Assembly: GCA_963989245.1 (NCBI GenBank)
Contig: OZ022358.1
Coordinates: 1,204,167-1,268,166, forward strand
Direction of reading: 5' to 3'
Source of the DNA: Nansenia antarctica
Lineage: Eukaryota; Chordata; Actinopteri; Argentiniformes; Microstomatidae
Length of the DNA: 64,000 nucleotides
Every line of letters starts with the position of its first letter. Within the stretch, counting starts at the first letter, position 1. Of the stretch, positions 1 to 12,600 are shown piece after piece. A model generated the notes under the pieces. It did no database searches, was not told the origin of the DNA, and worked only from the letters and a program-made list of their open reading frames with translations. Made by a program: the position numbers and the translations under genes.

Positions 1-505
1 TTCGGCTGCCCTTGGGCAGGCAATTCAGGACCATGTCCGCAAGGACAAATAGACTGAAGCTCAGCTTCTACCCTAGGGCCATTCAGGCCCTGAACACAGC
101 AAAGACCTAGGTTCTAGGCCCTGGACAATCTAGACAATGTGATGGCAGCTACTAAATTGTAATCAAGTGCAATACTGAAACACAACTGTGAACATTTCAA
201 ACCTGCAAACTGCGACACTTTAAATGAATGTGCAATAATACTATGTGCAATATGACAACCCTCGTGCACATAAGGTTCAGAGATCGGAAATGTTAGGATA
301 TTTATAGCATAGCATAGAGTACAGCACAGTGTTTTAATTGTATAGTATAGTATAGTGGATAGTGTACATTTATGTAAACCAGCTCTTTTCCCTTCTTGTT
401 TTTAGTATTTTTTTCCTAGCACCAGGGGAGCCCCCCCTCACAAATGTCGTTGTATGGTACCTGTACTATATCAATGACAATAAAGACCATTCATTCATTC
501 ATTCA
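1..505 (+). mobile_element. Non-LTR retrotransposon 3' end, family A copy 1
   Basis: The first 110 bases encode the end of a LINE reverse-transcriptase ORF (related to NRLKNSFYHRAVQALNTAKT in the copy at 62.9-63.5 kb). A 3' UTR follows, ending in AATAAAGACC and an (ATTC)n tail. Three further copies lie in this window (5.2/6.7, 48.9 and 62.9 kb). Confidence 0.8.
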
Positions 506-1440
506 CACACAGTCTGCACACGTGTGAACAACTGATACAGAGATAATACAGGAACAATACCGTCATGATGTCAGAGGTTAACAGCGAAGTGGCGATGTTA
601 TGGAAATATTTTCCATTTCTTCAAATAATTTAGTTGTATCCTCCTACCTCGAGTAATGCATAATAATTTAAGTATTATATATGTGCTTCATAACATAACC
701 ACCAGAGGGCAGCCTGGTTAAGTCTCTGTAGGTCTGTCTCTGTGGGTTTTATATTTATATATTTTCAATATTGTCTGGAATTATGAGGTTCAACATCTAG
801 GGTGAAAACGTGTGTATTATTATAGAAATAAGATATATACTGTATGTATGTATTTATTTATATATAGAGAGAAAGAAAGATAGATAGATGCTGGAAATAA
901 CTAATAGAGAACCGATACATCGATTTGATCTGATTATCTGAGATCAACTATCAATGTCTGTCGTGGCAGGAAGTTGTTGCAATTCGGATCATCGGGCTGG
1001 AAAACAGACAGATATCTGGACAAATCGACCCTTACAGTAATTACAATACATGTTTATTATTTGTTATACGGTGTCTATCATAACGTGCATGCACTATAAT
1101 AATTCCAGCTAGCAAAAGCAGTTAGGCTAGGCTTAGGTTAGCCTAGCCTAGCCTTACCCCTTAGTTACTACCATAGACTTAGCTTAGCTTAGCATAGCAC
1201 CATTCTGTTTAGATTAGCTTTAGATTAACAGACTAGCTAGCTACATCTGTTTGGATGACACAAACGTGTTGGTTTGATATTGTTATTGTCGCTATGTGGC
1301 CTGACTGTCGTCGCTGACAAGCAGACAGCCACGATCATGTGTCATAGTTTATACAAGGCGAAGCTAATCAACTAAGATGGTTAGAGAACGTAAACATGCT
1401 GACAGCTCAACGTGTGACGTCATCATTTGTTTACCGGTTA
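506..1440. other. Sequence upstream of clcn5, no gene seen
   Basis: AT-rich, no convincing ORF. A short GTTAGCCTAGCC-type direct repeat lies at about 1120-1160. The 5' exon and promoter of clcn5 could lie here or outside the window, but nothing in the sequence fixes them. Confidence 0.4.
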
Positions 1441-1545
1441 GATATAATAATATTAATATAATAATAACCTTTATTTTGTATAGCACTTTATTCATGCAAA
1501 CGTTGCAGCTCAAAGTGCTTTAACATATCCCACACACCATAAAAT
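1441..1545 (-). mobile_element. Retroelement 3' tail fragment
   Basis: Contains TTTGTATAGCACTTTATTC and AACGTTGCAGCTCAAAGTGC, shared with the copy at about 56190-56255. This is the common teleost 'TTTATTTGTATAGCGC' end of non-LTR elements, in reverse orientation. Confidence 0.5.
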
Positions 1546-1552
1546 AATTACA

Positions 1553-1555
<3 letters not shown>

Positions 1556-1602
<47 letters not shown>

Positions 1603-1790
1603 TAGATAGATAGATAGGTAGGTGGTAGATAGAGAGATAGATAGATAGATAGGTGTAGGTAGATAGATAGAGAGATAGATAGATAGATAGATAGATAGAG
1701 AGAAAGAGAGAGGGATAGATAGATAGATAGATAGATAGGTGGTAGATAGATAGATAGATAGATAGATGGGTGGTAGATAGATAGGTACTT
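1556..1790. repeat. (AG)n and (GATA)n microsatellites
   Basis: Uninterrupted AG dinucleotides (about 1556-1598), then several blocks of GATA tetranucleotide separated by AGGTAGGTGG-type interruptions. Confidence 0.95.
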
Positions 1791-1870
1791 TATTGATCCC
1801 CGAGGGGAAATTCAGGCATTACAGCAGCTCAGACCATCGGCAACAACAGCAAAAAACCAAAACAAATTAA
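1786..1870 (-). mobile_element. LINE 3' tail (TTTATTGATCCC type)
   Basis: TACTTTATTGATCCCCGAGG followed by GGAAATTCAGGC is a common reverse-strand 3' terminus of teleost non-LTR elements. It abuts the GATA array. A related terminus lies at 50065-50090. Confidence 0.6.
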
Positions 1871-2013
1871 TTCTGAATTCTGACAGGTGGTGACAGTGAC
1901 ACAGTGCCGCATCCTTTATTCATGTGCCTCCTCACCTGGTTTGGCCTTTGGCCTTTGGACCTTGAGCTAACCCCCCCCCCCCCTCCCTTTGGCTCCGCCC
2001 CCCAGGGTTGTCC

Positions 2014-2161
2014 ATGGACGCCAGAGGGTTCAGCAACGACGTGTTCAACAGCATGCAGAGCAGCAGTAGCACGGACGACGACATGGTGGAGGTTGCCGGG
2101 GCGACGCTAGACTTCTCCACCACCGAGGACGTGCCCCCCCTGGACCGGGAGTATGGCTTAG
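2014..2161 (+). CDS. clcn5: clcn5 coding exon 1 (start codon)
   Basis: Begins MDARGF at the first ATG after the acceptor AG at 2004-2005 and ends at the donor at 2162 in phase 1. It encodes the acidic cytosolic N terminus ending in PPLDREYG, which aligns with the long ClC-5 isoform. Confidence 0.85.
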
Positions 2162-3649
2162 GTAGGAGGGAGGGGGGGGGGGGGGTCAGAGAGAGGGAGG
2201 GAGGGTAGAGAGGGAGGGGGGGATAGAGAGAAGAGGGTGGGGATAGAGAGAGGGAGTGAGACACTTGTACACACTGTTATAGCTAGGCTATATTACCTAT
2301 GGTCTAGTTAGATGTATAACCTACAGTTATAGATGTGTCACCAATGGTCTAGTTATAGATGTGTCACCTATGGTCTAGTTATAGATGTGTCACCTATGTT
2401 CTAGTTCTAGATGTGTCACCTATGGTCTTACCATCTCCTGTTCTGTGGCAAAGTGTTGACTTTAGAGGAACGTCGTCCAATCAATAAATCAATCAATCAA
2501 ATGTATTTATATAGCACATTTAAACATGACCCGGCTTAGGTGTAAAAGTACACCTAAAGTGTAAATAAACAGAAAATAAACAAACAACGGAGGAACAGAA
2601 CAGCACGTCAAAACAAACAAGGCAAGAGTCAGAGTGACTCAGGGAACGCTAAGGAATACAAGTGGGTTTTGAGTTTAGATTTAAAGGACTCGATGGAGGG
2701 GGCAACAGTACTGTACTGTACTGAACTGTACTGTACGTAGAGACGAACTGTGATCTCACCTTCCTCCTCAGAGCAGCCAGAGGTTCATATCAGCGAGTAG
2801 GACAAAGTCCTCTCAAGTTGTTTCCTGTCTTGTTACGTTTAATTTTTTGGGCGTTTAGCCAGATGCCATTATCCAAAGAGACTTAAAAACAAATATATTT
2901 TGTAGTAAATTAATCTATTCATCGTCAGTCATCATAAGAAAATGTAATCTATGCTAGGACCAGGGGCCATTGGCAGTCACAATGCTAGAAGAAGGATGTT
3001 TTTATTGATGTATTTATTTTAATTTGATTTATTTATACTAGAGAAACTGTAACAGGCGGGGGCGTTGGGATGAGGAGGTCTTTAGGAGTCAAAACAATTA
3101 GGTCTTTAGGAGTCAAGAAAAGGAGGTCGGTCTTTAGGAGTCAAGAAAAGGAGGTCTTTAGGAGTCAAGAAAAGGAAGTCTTTAGGAGTCAAGACGTAGC
3201 CTGAAGAGATGGGTATTCAATCTACGGCGGAAGATATGGTAATGAAAATGAAATCATCAGTAATGTAATATGTGGACTGGCAGGCAGGACAGGCGTTAGC
3301 TAAGATCACAGCAGGGTTACCCACATGCTCCAGAACCCTGGCGGGGGATTCCCAAAAAAAGAAAAAGAATCCAGGCTTATTTTGATAGGTGCTGTCTTGA
3401 ACCCCCCTAACCCTGTTGGGATGGGCCGAGGTTCCACCCACACATCACCTCCCCTGGTCTGCTCTTAGTGGCGGAGTTTGGAGTTTAGAATGTGATTCCA
3501 CATGCTTCAGATAACATTCCGATCCTGCCAGTCACGGATTGGGCCGTCGTGTGTTTGGGATTATTGTTTATCTGATGACACAGCAGCTCTACCTACCAGC
3601 CCTGATGATCAGATAAGCCAGGGTGATGACTCACCATGTTTACATCTCT

Positions 3650-3719
<70 letters not shown>

Positions 3720-4415
3720 GCTCTCTCTCCTCTCTCCTCCTACTGTCCCCTATCTGTCTTTTCTCTCTCTCTCACCCTCCCTCCTCATTCCCTGCTACTG
3801 TTCCCTCTCCCCATCCCCACCCTCCCTTCCGCCCCTACTGTCCCCTATCTCCCCTCTCTGTCTCCCCCCCATCCTCCCCCTCTTCCCACCCCCCACCTTC
3901 CGCCCCTACTGTCCCCTATCTCAACCTCCCCTCCTCCCCCCTCCATCCTCCATCCTCCCCTCTCTCTCTCTCTGCTCCAGGGGAGGGCGACGGAGGGGGT
4001 GACGGAGGGGGGGATGACGGCGTGAACGGCGTTCCGAAGCTGATGGACCTGCTGGACGAGCCGGTGCCGGGGGTGGGCACCTACGAGGACTTCAACACCA
4101 TCGACTGGGTCCGCGAGAAGTCCAAGGACCGCGACAGACACAGAGAGGTGAGCCACACACACACACTGGACCTCTGACCCAGGTCCCTGACCTTTGACCC
4201 GGTCCCTGAACCTTTGACCCGGTCCCTGACCTCTGATGATTCCCATTTGTAATTACATACAAATCATAAAAATGGTCCAAAAATCTGATCTCCTCCCTCC
4301 ATATATTCCCGCCAGGCCCCTAAGGTCAGCTGAGACTAATCAGCTAATCATTCCAAGAGTGAAAACAAAACACTGATCCAGTCCCTGAAGTCTGACCCGG
4401 TCCATGACCCACTCC

Positions 4416-4469
<54 letters not shown>

Positions 4470-4712
4470 TGTGTCTGTGTGTCTGTGTGTCTGTGTGTCT
4501 GTGTCTGTGTCTGTGTGTCTGTGTCTGTGTCTGTGTCTGTGTCTGTCTGCGTCTGCGTGTGCGTGTGCGTGTCTGTGTCTGTGTCTGTGTCTGTGTCTGT
4601 GTCTGTGTCTGTGTCTGTGTCTGTGTCTGTGTCTGTGTCTGTGTCTGTGTGTGTGTGTCTGTGTCTGTGTCTGTGTCTGTGTCTGTGTCTGTCTGTGTCT
4701 GTGTCTGTCTGC

Positions 4713-4767
<55 letters not shown>

Positions 4768-4800
4768 TGTGTCTGTGTCTGTGTGTGTGTGTGTGTGTGT

Positions 4801-4839
<39 letters not shown>

Positions 4840-5056
4840 TGTGTCTGTGTCTGTGTCTGTGTCTGTGTCTGTGTCTGTGTCTGTGTCTGTGTCTGTGTCT
4901 GTGTCTGTGTCTGTGTCTGTGTCTGTGTCTGTGTCTGTGTCTGTGTGTGTGTAGATCACCAGTAAGAGTAAGGAGTCCACCTGGGCGCTGGTGAAGAGCG
5001 TCAGCGATGCGTTCTCTGGCTGGCTGCTCATGCTGCTCATCGGACTCATGTCAGGT

Positions 5057-5132
<76 letters not shown>

Positions 5133-7536
5133 GTGTGTGTGTGTGTGTGTGCGAGTGAATGAGTGTGAATGAATGAATGAATGAACGGTCTTTATTGTCA
5201 TTGATATAGTACAGGTACCAAACAACGAAATTTAGGAGGGGGGGCTCCCCTGGTGCTAGGAAAAGAAGACTAAAAACAAGAAGGGAAAAGAGCTGGTTTA
5301 CATAAATAAAGGCTATGTACTAGGGATGGACGGTTTTTCGGTTAAACCGAAAACCGGGGTTTATAAAAATAGAAACGGTTTTTTATCAAAACCGTCTGAA
5401 ACCGGATTATTTTATTTTATTTTTTATTTTATTTTTTCCTATGTTGTTCAAAGAATAAAACTGGAACATGTCACATGTTTGTCGTGTGTGAAAATAACAA
5501 TGATACAGTCTGAATCTGCCGCGCAATGAGAGAGAGGTTTGGTCAGTTGTGAAGAATAACTGAGGATTAATATCTAATTGGGATTATATTTAAGGGTAAC
5601 GAATCACTCTATGGGAAAGATAGTTGCCTTCAGTTATTGGTAGATAGGAAAGGTTTTTTACAATTACTCGCTTACATTTAATAAGATCATTTTCGCTGCT
5701 CTCTGTAAAGCGCATTGGGTCACTTTTGTGAGAAATGCGCTATAGAAATAAAATGTGATTTGATTTGATATCAATCAATCAAACTTTATTTATGTTCTAT
5801 AGCACAAATCATGCATTGAATGTAACTCCAAGTGCAGTATTTACTAAACCACAATATAATAAAACAAGAGCTATACGGATCAAGAGTGTTTGTGCACAGC
5901 ACCACTGTGTGTGAAGGCGCTACTGAAAGTGATGACAGAACGCATGTCTCAGAAGATACGCGGTCACTTAGTGACGCAAAGGTAGTTCTGTATTTATCTC
6001 TATCTGTATTAGTACATTTATTTTGAAAGCTCTATTTTGACAGCTCTACCATGGGCACTTTTATTTTGATGGGGCATTCTTTGTTGATTGACTTACGACA
6101 GTTCAGGACGAGTCAGTCTCGCGGCATGTGGTTTTTATGAAAAGCTTTAAGTATGTTCACTGCATAATTCTAAGTCTAATATTTCAGTGATTATTGAGCA
6201 GTATTCAAATATTTAAATACATTGAGCAGCAGCTGAAACTTTGTCTAAGAACCAAGATATTGAGAAAGCAGTTCATTCAATGAAGACGCTGTTCCAAGAG
6301 ATGATCTTCCGTGCAGGCGTGCACCCTGGATCAGCGGAGCTGGTGTGTTAAGTGTTCATGTGTTTTCATGTATGGTGTAGCTTACAAAAGTCTGCCTTTC
6401 CACTTATATTTGTGAAACTAAGTAGCCTAAATGTGTTGCGACTGTGCTTACAGTGTTTTAATGGTGTTCGACATGAGTGTATTGTAGCAGTAGGGCTCAA
6501 TTATTTGAAATTGTCGCTCTCTTTTTTTATTTATTTATTTTTATTTATTTCTTTCGTTTTTCGGTCGTTTTTCGGTTAACCGGAAAACCGCGGTTTTAGT
6601 CTTTGACGGTTTTTCGGTTTCAATAATTGGAAACCGTCCATCCCTACTATGTACACTATCCACTATACTATACTATACAAATAAAACACTGTGCTGTACT
6701 CTATGCTATGCTATAAATATCCTAACATTTCCTATATCTGAACCTTATGTACACAAGGGTTGTCATATTGCACATAGTGTTGTTGCACATTAATTCATTG
6801 AGTAAGTTAGGTATTGCTCTATATCTGCTATTATCGGTAGCTGCTCAATATGGAGACGGCGTTGCTTTTTGTACCCTTAGAGTAGATACAGTGTTACAGA
6901 AATGCTGTTGTGTCTGTTTACCCCATACATTTGAAACGTCCTCTGTGTTAATATTGTATGTGTACGATGTCCCCCCCCCCCCCCCCCTCATGTGATTAAC
7001 CATCGTAACACTCTAACGGTGTGTGTCTTTGTGCGTGTGCATGTATGTCTGTGTTTCTGTGTTTCTGTGTGTCTGTGTGTGTGTGTGTGTGCGTCTGTCT
7101 GTGTGTGTGTGCGTGTGCCTATCTGCGTTTGTGTGTGTGTCTGTATCTGTGTCTGTTTGTGTGTGTGTGCGTGTGCATGTATGTCTGTGTGTGTGTGTGT
7201 GTCTGCATGCGTCCCCGTCCCCCCCTAGGTGCCCTGGCCGGGGGCATCGACATCTCGGCCCACTGGCTGACGGACCTGAAGGAGGGCGTGTGTCTGAACG
7301 GGTTCTGGTTCAACCACGAGCACTGCTGCTGGACCTCCAACCAGACCACCTTCCAGAACCGCCACAGCTGCCCCCAGTGGAGGAGCTGGGCCGAGCTCAT
7401 CATCGGCGACGCCGCAGAGGTGGGACACGCGCACGCACGCACACGCACGCACGCACGCATGTGTTAGGGACACCTCACAATGTTTACCTCTCTCTCTCTC
7501 TCCCCCTCCCTCTCTCTTTCTCTCTCTCTCTCTCTC

Positions 7537-7584
<48 letters not shown>

Positions 7585-8639
7585 CCTACTGTCCCCTATC
7601 TCTCTCTCCTGTCTCTCCCTTTCTCTCTCTCTTTCTCTCTCTCTCCTCTCTCCCCCTACTGTCCCCTATCGTACACACACATGTACTAGGGGTGCAACGG
7701 TTTTTGGTTTTATATTGAACCGTACGGTTCTCCATCCACGGTTCAATACGCACTGGTGAATTGACGTTTTTTTTCCGGTTTATGATGCGTTGAAAGTCGG
7801 AGCGCCCACACACACACACACACACACCAGGGTTTCCGTTAGAAAAATGTGCCGTCGGACATCGTGTCCGGGAACAATTCGATTTACCGGACAAACGTGA
7901 TATATTCCGGTCATCATATTAAAATATAATAAAAAAATTTTTTTTCTAAATCATATTTTTTTTTCTTACAAATCTAATATAGCTGTTTGTCGCGGTGATT
8001 ACTGTTGTGTAGCGGCCTATATATGCCATTTAATGTCTATTTCTCATCCGATACGATTAGATGCGAGTTATATAATATATAATAATATAACATGATTTGA
8101 CGCATGCGCGCTATGCCATGCGTCAAATCCAGCGCTGAACGGGTCCAGCGCTGAACGGGCGCCTCACTGGGAACTGAACAGACAGCATCGATCAATGAAC
8201 GGACTCCACATTACGTTAACTGAAGTTTGTTAAATTGTTTGGGATTAATGTGAGTTTTCTATTTTCTCTGTCCAGTTTTACCCTTTTTTAAAATCAATAA
8301 AACAACGTCATTTCTATAAGTCTCGCTGGTTGGGAAGGCATTTCGTTTAGCTCGGGAGTATGACAATGGGAAGAACATAACTGTTTATTGAGAAACAATT
8401 GATAGGCAGTCTGGGATACGTATATAAAGAAATACCACAATGTCTAGATGTATAACATTTTATTGAACAGTAACAGTGCAAGCATGTAGGCTTCTGGGAA
8501 CAGGGATTTTGGTCAGTAGGTCCTTTGTACAGAGGGCTGTTCTCTCCGACAACGCGTTCCCAGGTACCATGGAAGTCATAGGTCATCACATGGATGTAGT
8601 CCAGCACACTGACAGAGAGACAGACAGACAGACAGACAC

Positions 8640-8684
<45 letters not shown>

Positions 8685-8713
8685 GAGACAGACAGACAGT
8701 CAGACAGACAGAC

Positions 8714-8747
<34 letters not shown>

Positions 8748-9634
8748 TCAGCTTACTTCTACCCTTTTGAGTGGAATTACTCCTTTAATTAGCTGTTTGC
8801 CATCTCAAAGCCCCCTGAGCTGCTCGTCAACACTGAGAATAGACCACATTATAGAAACCAAAACACCGTTTTTTAAATCCACAGGGAATAACCGAGAGTG
8901 TAAGGAAAGGCACACCCAGCGCTGTCAGTGGTGGGGAGACTTGAAGTGGCTTTGCTTGATTTCCATCACAGATTCAAGGATTGAAACACTGATGAAAATA
9001 GGGAGTAATAGTGATGGGATTATCTTAGATTATTTTAGATTAGATTAGATTAGATTAGGTGAGATTCAACTTTATTGTCATTGCAGAGTACAAGTACCAG
9101 ACAACAAAATGCAGTTTAGCATCTAACCAGAAGTGCAAATAGTGATATAAAAACAAACACTTAACTTTCGGGGAAACTGCTAAAATAAAATAAATAAAAT
9201 AAATTTAAAAAGAAAGCGACTATTAGCACCGCCGAATGACAACAAACGTATGAGTAATGAGTAAAACAATGTCACTTTTATAGTATGTTGTTTAACTTGC
9301 CGTTCGGTCGCCATGGCTCTGGTGTGTGTAGCAGCTTCAGCTAGCTGGCTGGAAACTTCTAGGGGTGCGTTCGTAAACACGCTCTGAGAGCGCCGGAGTG
9401 CACGCTGGCTTCGATGTCACAGAGCGACGAGTCGTTCGATTGGACGAGAGGCGTTCCGCGAGTGCTGATCGGATTTCCAGAGCGTGTTTACGAACGCACC
9501 CAGCCAGCTTTAGCGAATTGTATTCAAAGGGAATTATTTTCACCGGACAATATGTCCGACGACTTTTCAATTTGTCGGACTTCAAAAAAAATTACCGGAC
9601 AAAGACCGGTAATTGCCGGTTAACGGAAACCCAG

Positions 9635-9668
<34 letters not shown>

Positions 9669-12600
9669 ACCTTTTCACACCCAGTGTGTGCTGTGCTCTG
9701 TGCTGCAGGGTCCGTTTGCGTACCTGGTGAACTACCTGATGTACGTGTGCTGGGCGCTGCTGTTCTCCTTCCTGGCCGTGACCCTGGTCAGAGCCTTCGC
9801 CCCCTACGCCTGCGGCTCTGGGATACCTGAGGTATGACCCCTGACCTCTGACCCTGACCATAACCCTGACCCATAACCATAACTCTGACCCTAACCATAA
9901 CTCTGACCCTAACTCTGACCATAACCCTGAACAATGACCATAACCCTGACCCCTAACCATAACTCTGATCCTGACCCCTAACCCTGACCCCTAACCATAA
10001 CTCTCACCCTAACCCTAACCCCTGACGCCTAACCCTGACCCCTAACCATAACTCTGACCCTAACTCTGACCATAACCCTGAACAATGACCATAACCCTGA
10101 CCCCTAACCATAACTCTGACCCTAACTCTGACCATAACCCTGAACAATGACCATAACCCTGACCCCTAACCATAACTCTGATCCTGACCCCTAACCCTGA
10201 CCCCTAACCATAACTCTGACCCTGACCCCTAACCATAACTCTGACCCCCTAACCCTAACTAACCCCAGGGTTAAAGGCTTGGGTCATATTGACCCCCCCA
10301 GTGTCAACTGTGGGGTCATATTGACCCCATGGTTTATGGCTGTTGTCTCCCTAACCCTAACCCCAGATCAAGACCATCCTGAGTGGGTTCATCATCCGGG
10401 GCTACCTGGGGAAGTGGACCCTGGTGATCAAGACCATCACCCTGGTCCTGGCCGTGTCGTCGGGGCTGAGCCTGGGCAAGGAGGGGCCCCTGGTCCACGT
10501 GGCCTGCTGCTGCGGGAACATCCTCTGTCACCTGTTCACCAAGTACCGCAAGAACGAGGCCAAACGACGAGAGGTGAGGAGAGGGGGAGGAGAGATGGGG
10601 AGGAGGGAGAGGGGGAGGAGGGGTGGAGAGGGAGGAGGAGGGAGGAGAGGGGAGAAGAGGTGGAGGGAGGAGAGGGGAGAAGAGGTGGAGGAGGGAGGAG
10701 AGGGGAGAAGAGGTGGAGGGAGGAAGGGGGGAGGAGGAGGTGAGGAAGGGGGGAGGGGAGGGGAGGGGGGGGGGGAACTAAACTAAAGGCAACTAAACTA
10801 AAGGCATAATACCCCAAATGTATTTTGAAAAATCAATTGTGCGTGTGCGTGTGTGTGTGTGTTCCAGGTGTTGTCTGCCGCGGCGGCTGTAGGCGTGTCT
10901 GTTGCCTTCGGAGCTCCGATAGGGGGAGTCCTGTTCTCCCTGGAGGAGGTGAGCTACTACTTCCCCCTGAAGACCCTGTGGCGTTCCTTCTTCGCGGCCC
11001 TGGTGGCGGCCTTCACGCTGCGCTCCATCAACCCTTTCGGCAACAGCCGCCTGGTCCTGTTCTACGTGGAGTTCCACGCGCCCTGGCACCTGCTGGAGCT
11101 GATCCCCTTCATCCTGCTGGGCATCTTCGGGGGCATCTGGGGCGCCCTGTTCATCCGGGCCAACATCGCCTGGTGCCGCCGGCGCAAGACCACGCGTCTG
11201 GGCCGCTACCCGGTGCTGGAGGTCAGTTACCGGTTTTATGATCCATAATAATAATAATAATAATAATAACGTAAATGTATATAGCGCCTTTCACAAACCC
11301 AAGGTCGCTTTACAAGGGAATGGGACAAACAGAACACAGCCAGAGAGACGAACACACAAAACAAGAAGCAGTAAAACAGCAGAATGAACTAATAAACTGA
11401 CATGCAGACTACAGGTTGAATGCGATGGTGAACAGGTGGGTTTTAAGGGGCAGTTTTGAATATGTCCAGGGTTGGAGAGTCACAGATATCCTTGGGTAGA
11501 GAGTTCCAGAGGGTGGGGGGCTTCCACACTAAAGGCTCTGTACCTGAAGGTCCGGAGTTTGGCGCTGGGTTGGATGAGGAGGCCTGTGTTAGAGGACCTC
11601 AGAGTTCTGGATGGGGTGTAGTGGTGGAGGAGATTGGAGTGGTACTGGGGGGCCAGGCCGTGGAGGGATTTGTAGGTGAGCAGGAGGAGTTTAAATGTGA
11701 TGCGGGGTGAGGAGCAGTTAAGGTGAAACCTGAAGAGATGTCAGCATGTTGTATGTAAATGTACACTATACTAAATAAACTCGCCTTGCTTTTGCTTTTG
11801 TGCCTCGGAAGGTGCTGGTGGTAACCGCGGTGACGGCGGTGGTGGCGTTCCCCAACAGCTACACGCGCACCAGCACGGCCGAGCTGATCTCGGAGCTGTT
11901 CAATGACTGCAGCCTGCTGGACTCCTCCCAGCTGTGTAACTACGACAACGCCAACGTCACCAAGAGCAGCAACGAGCTGCCGGACCGGCCCGCGGGGAAG
12001 GACGTGTACACAGCCCTGTGGCAGCTGGCGCTGGCGCTGGTCTTCAAGATGCTCATCACCGTGGTTACCTTCGGCATGAAGGTAGGTACGGCGGGTGCAG
12101 CGACATCACTTCCTGTCTCTCTCTTTCTCTGTGTGTGTGTGGTGAGGGGTAGTGGTGGTCTAGTGGATAGTGAGTTGGACTTGTGATCGGAAGGTTGTGA
12201 GTTCAAATCCCGCCTGAAACCACACCACTACTAGTGTGCCCTTGAGTAAGGGGGACGCTAGTTAAGCCCTCAGTTACTCCAGGGGGAATGTCCCTGTAAT
12301 TCGTAATTGTAAATCGTTTTGGATGAAAAGCGTCTGCTAAATGGCAAAATTATAAAATTATAAAATTAAAATTGGTGATGATGTCATGCTGACTCTCTAG
12401 ATTAGTACGTTTACAAAAACACGGCGTGTACGGTATATGTGTGTGACCGTACCTTGTGTGTGCGTGTGTGTGTGTGCGTGTGCGTGATTGTCCTGTGTGT
12501 GAATTACTCTGTGTGTGTGTAATTACTCTGTGCGTGTGTAATTACTCTGTGTGTGCATGTGTAATGACTCTGTGTGTGTGTGTGTGTAATTACTCTGTGT

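Larger units (their letters stand above)
7828..9634. mobile_element. Pack-hAT copy A (carries a chitinase exon piece)
   Basis: Begins CAGGGTTTCCGTTAG and ends TTAACGGAAACCCAG, flanked by ACACACAC on both sides (7820-7827, 9635-9642), an 8-bp duplication in a CA repeat. About 520 bp of the left end and 130 bp of the right end match copy B (37558-39080, opposite orientation). The interior differs from copy B after the shared GCATTTCGTTTAGCT: here it holds a chitinase exon fragment, a CAGA microsatellite, a LINE tail and a small palindromic element. No transposase is seen. It lies in clcn5 intron 4. Confidence 0.85.

Noticed and set aside
1904..2110. N-terminal extension of clcn5 upstream of 2014
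   Set aside because: The frame does not match the ClC-5 frame, and an acceptor AG lies at 2004-2005, so upstream sequence is intron.
3502..4177. ORFs rich in Ser-Leu and Pro before clcn5 exon 2
   Set aside because: They arise from the CT tract; only the part from 3981 to 4147 is exon, shown by splice sites and ClC-5 homology.
4404..5049. Long Cys-Val, Ser-Val and Asp-Thr ORFs on both strands
   Set aside because: They are translations of the TG/TGTC microsatellite in several frames and have no independent coding signal.
10424..10786. ORF extending clcn5 exon 6 into a Gly/Arg/Glu-rich tail
   Set aside because: The tail is the purine minisatellite past a good donor at 10574.
12146..12371. Functional tRNA gene
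   Set aside because: A and B boxes are present but the cloverleaf is not maintained, and a SINE body with an A/T-rich tail follows.
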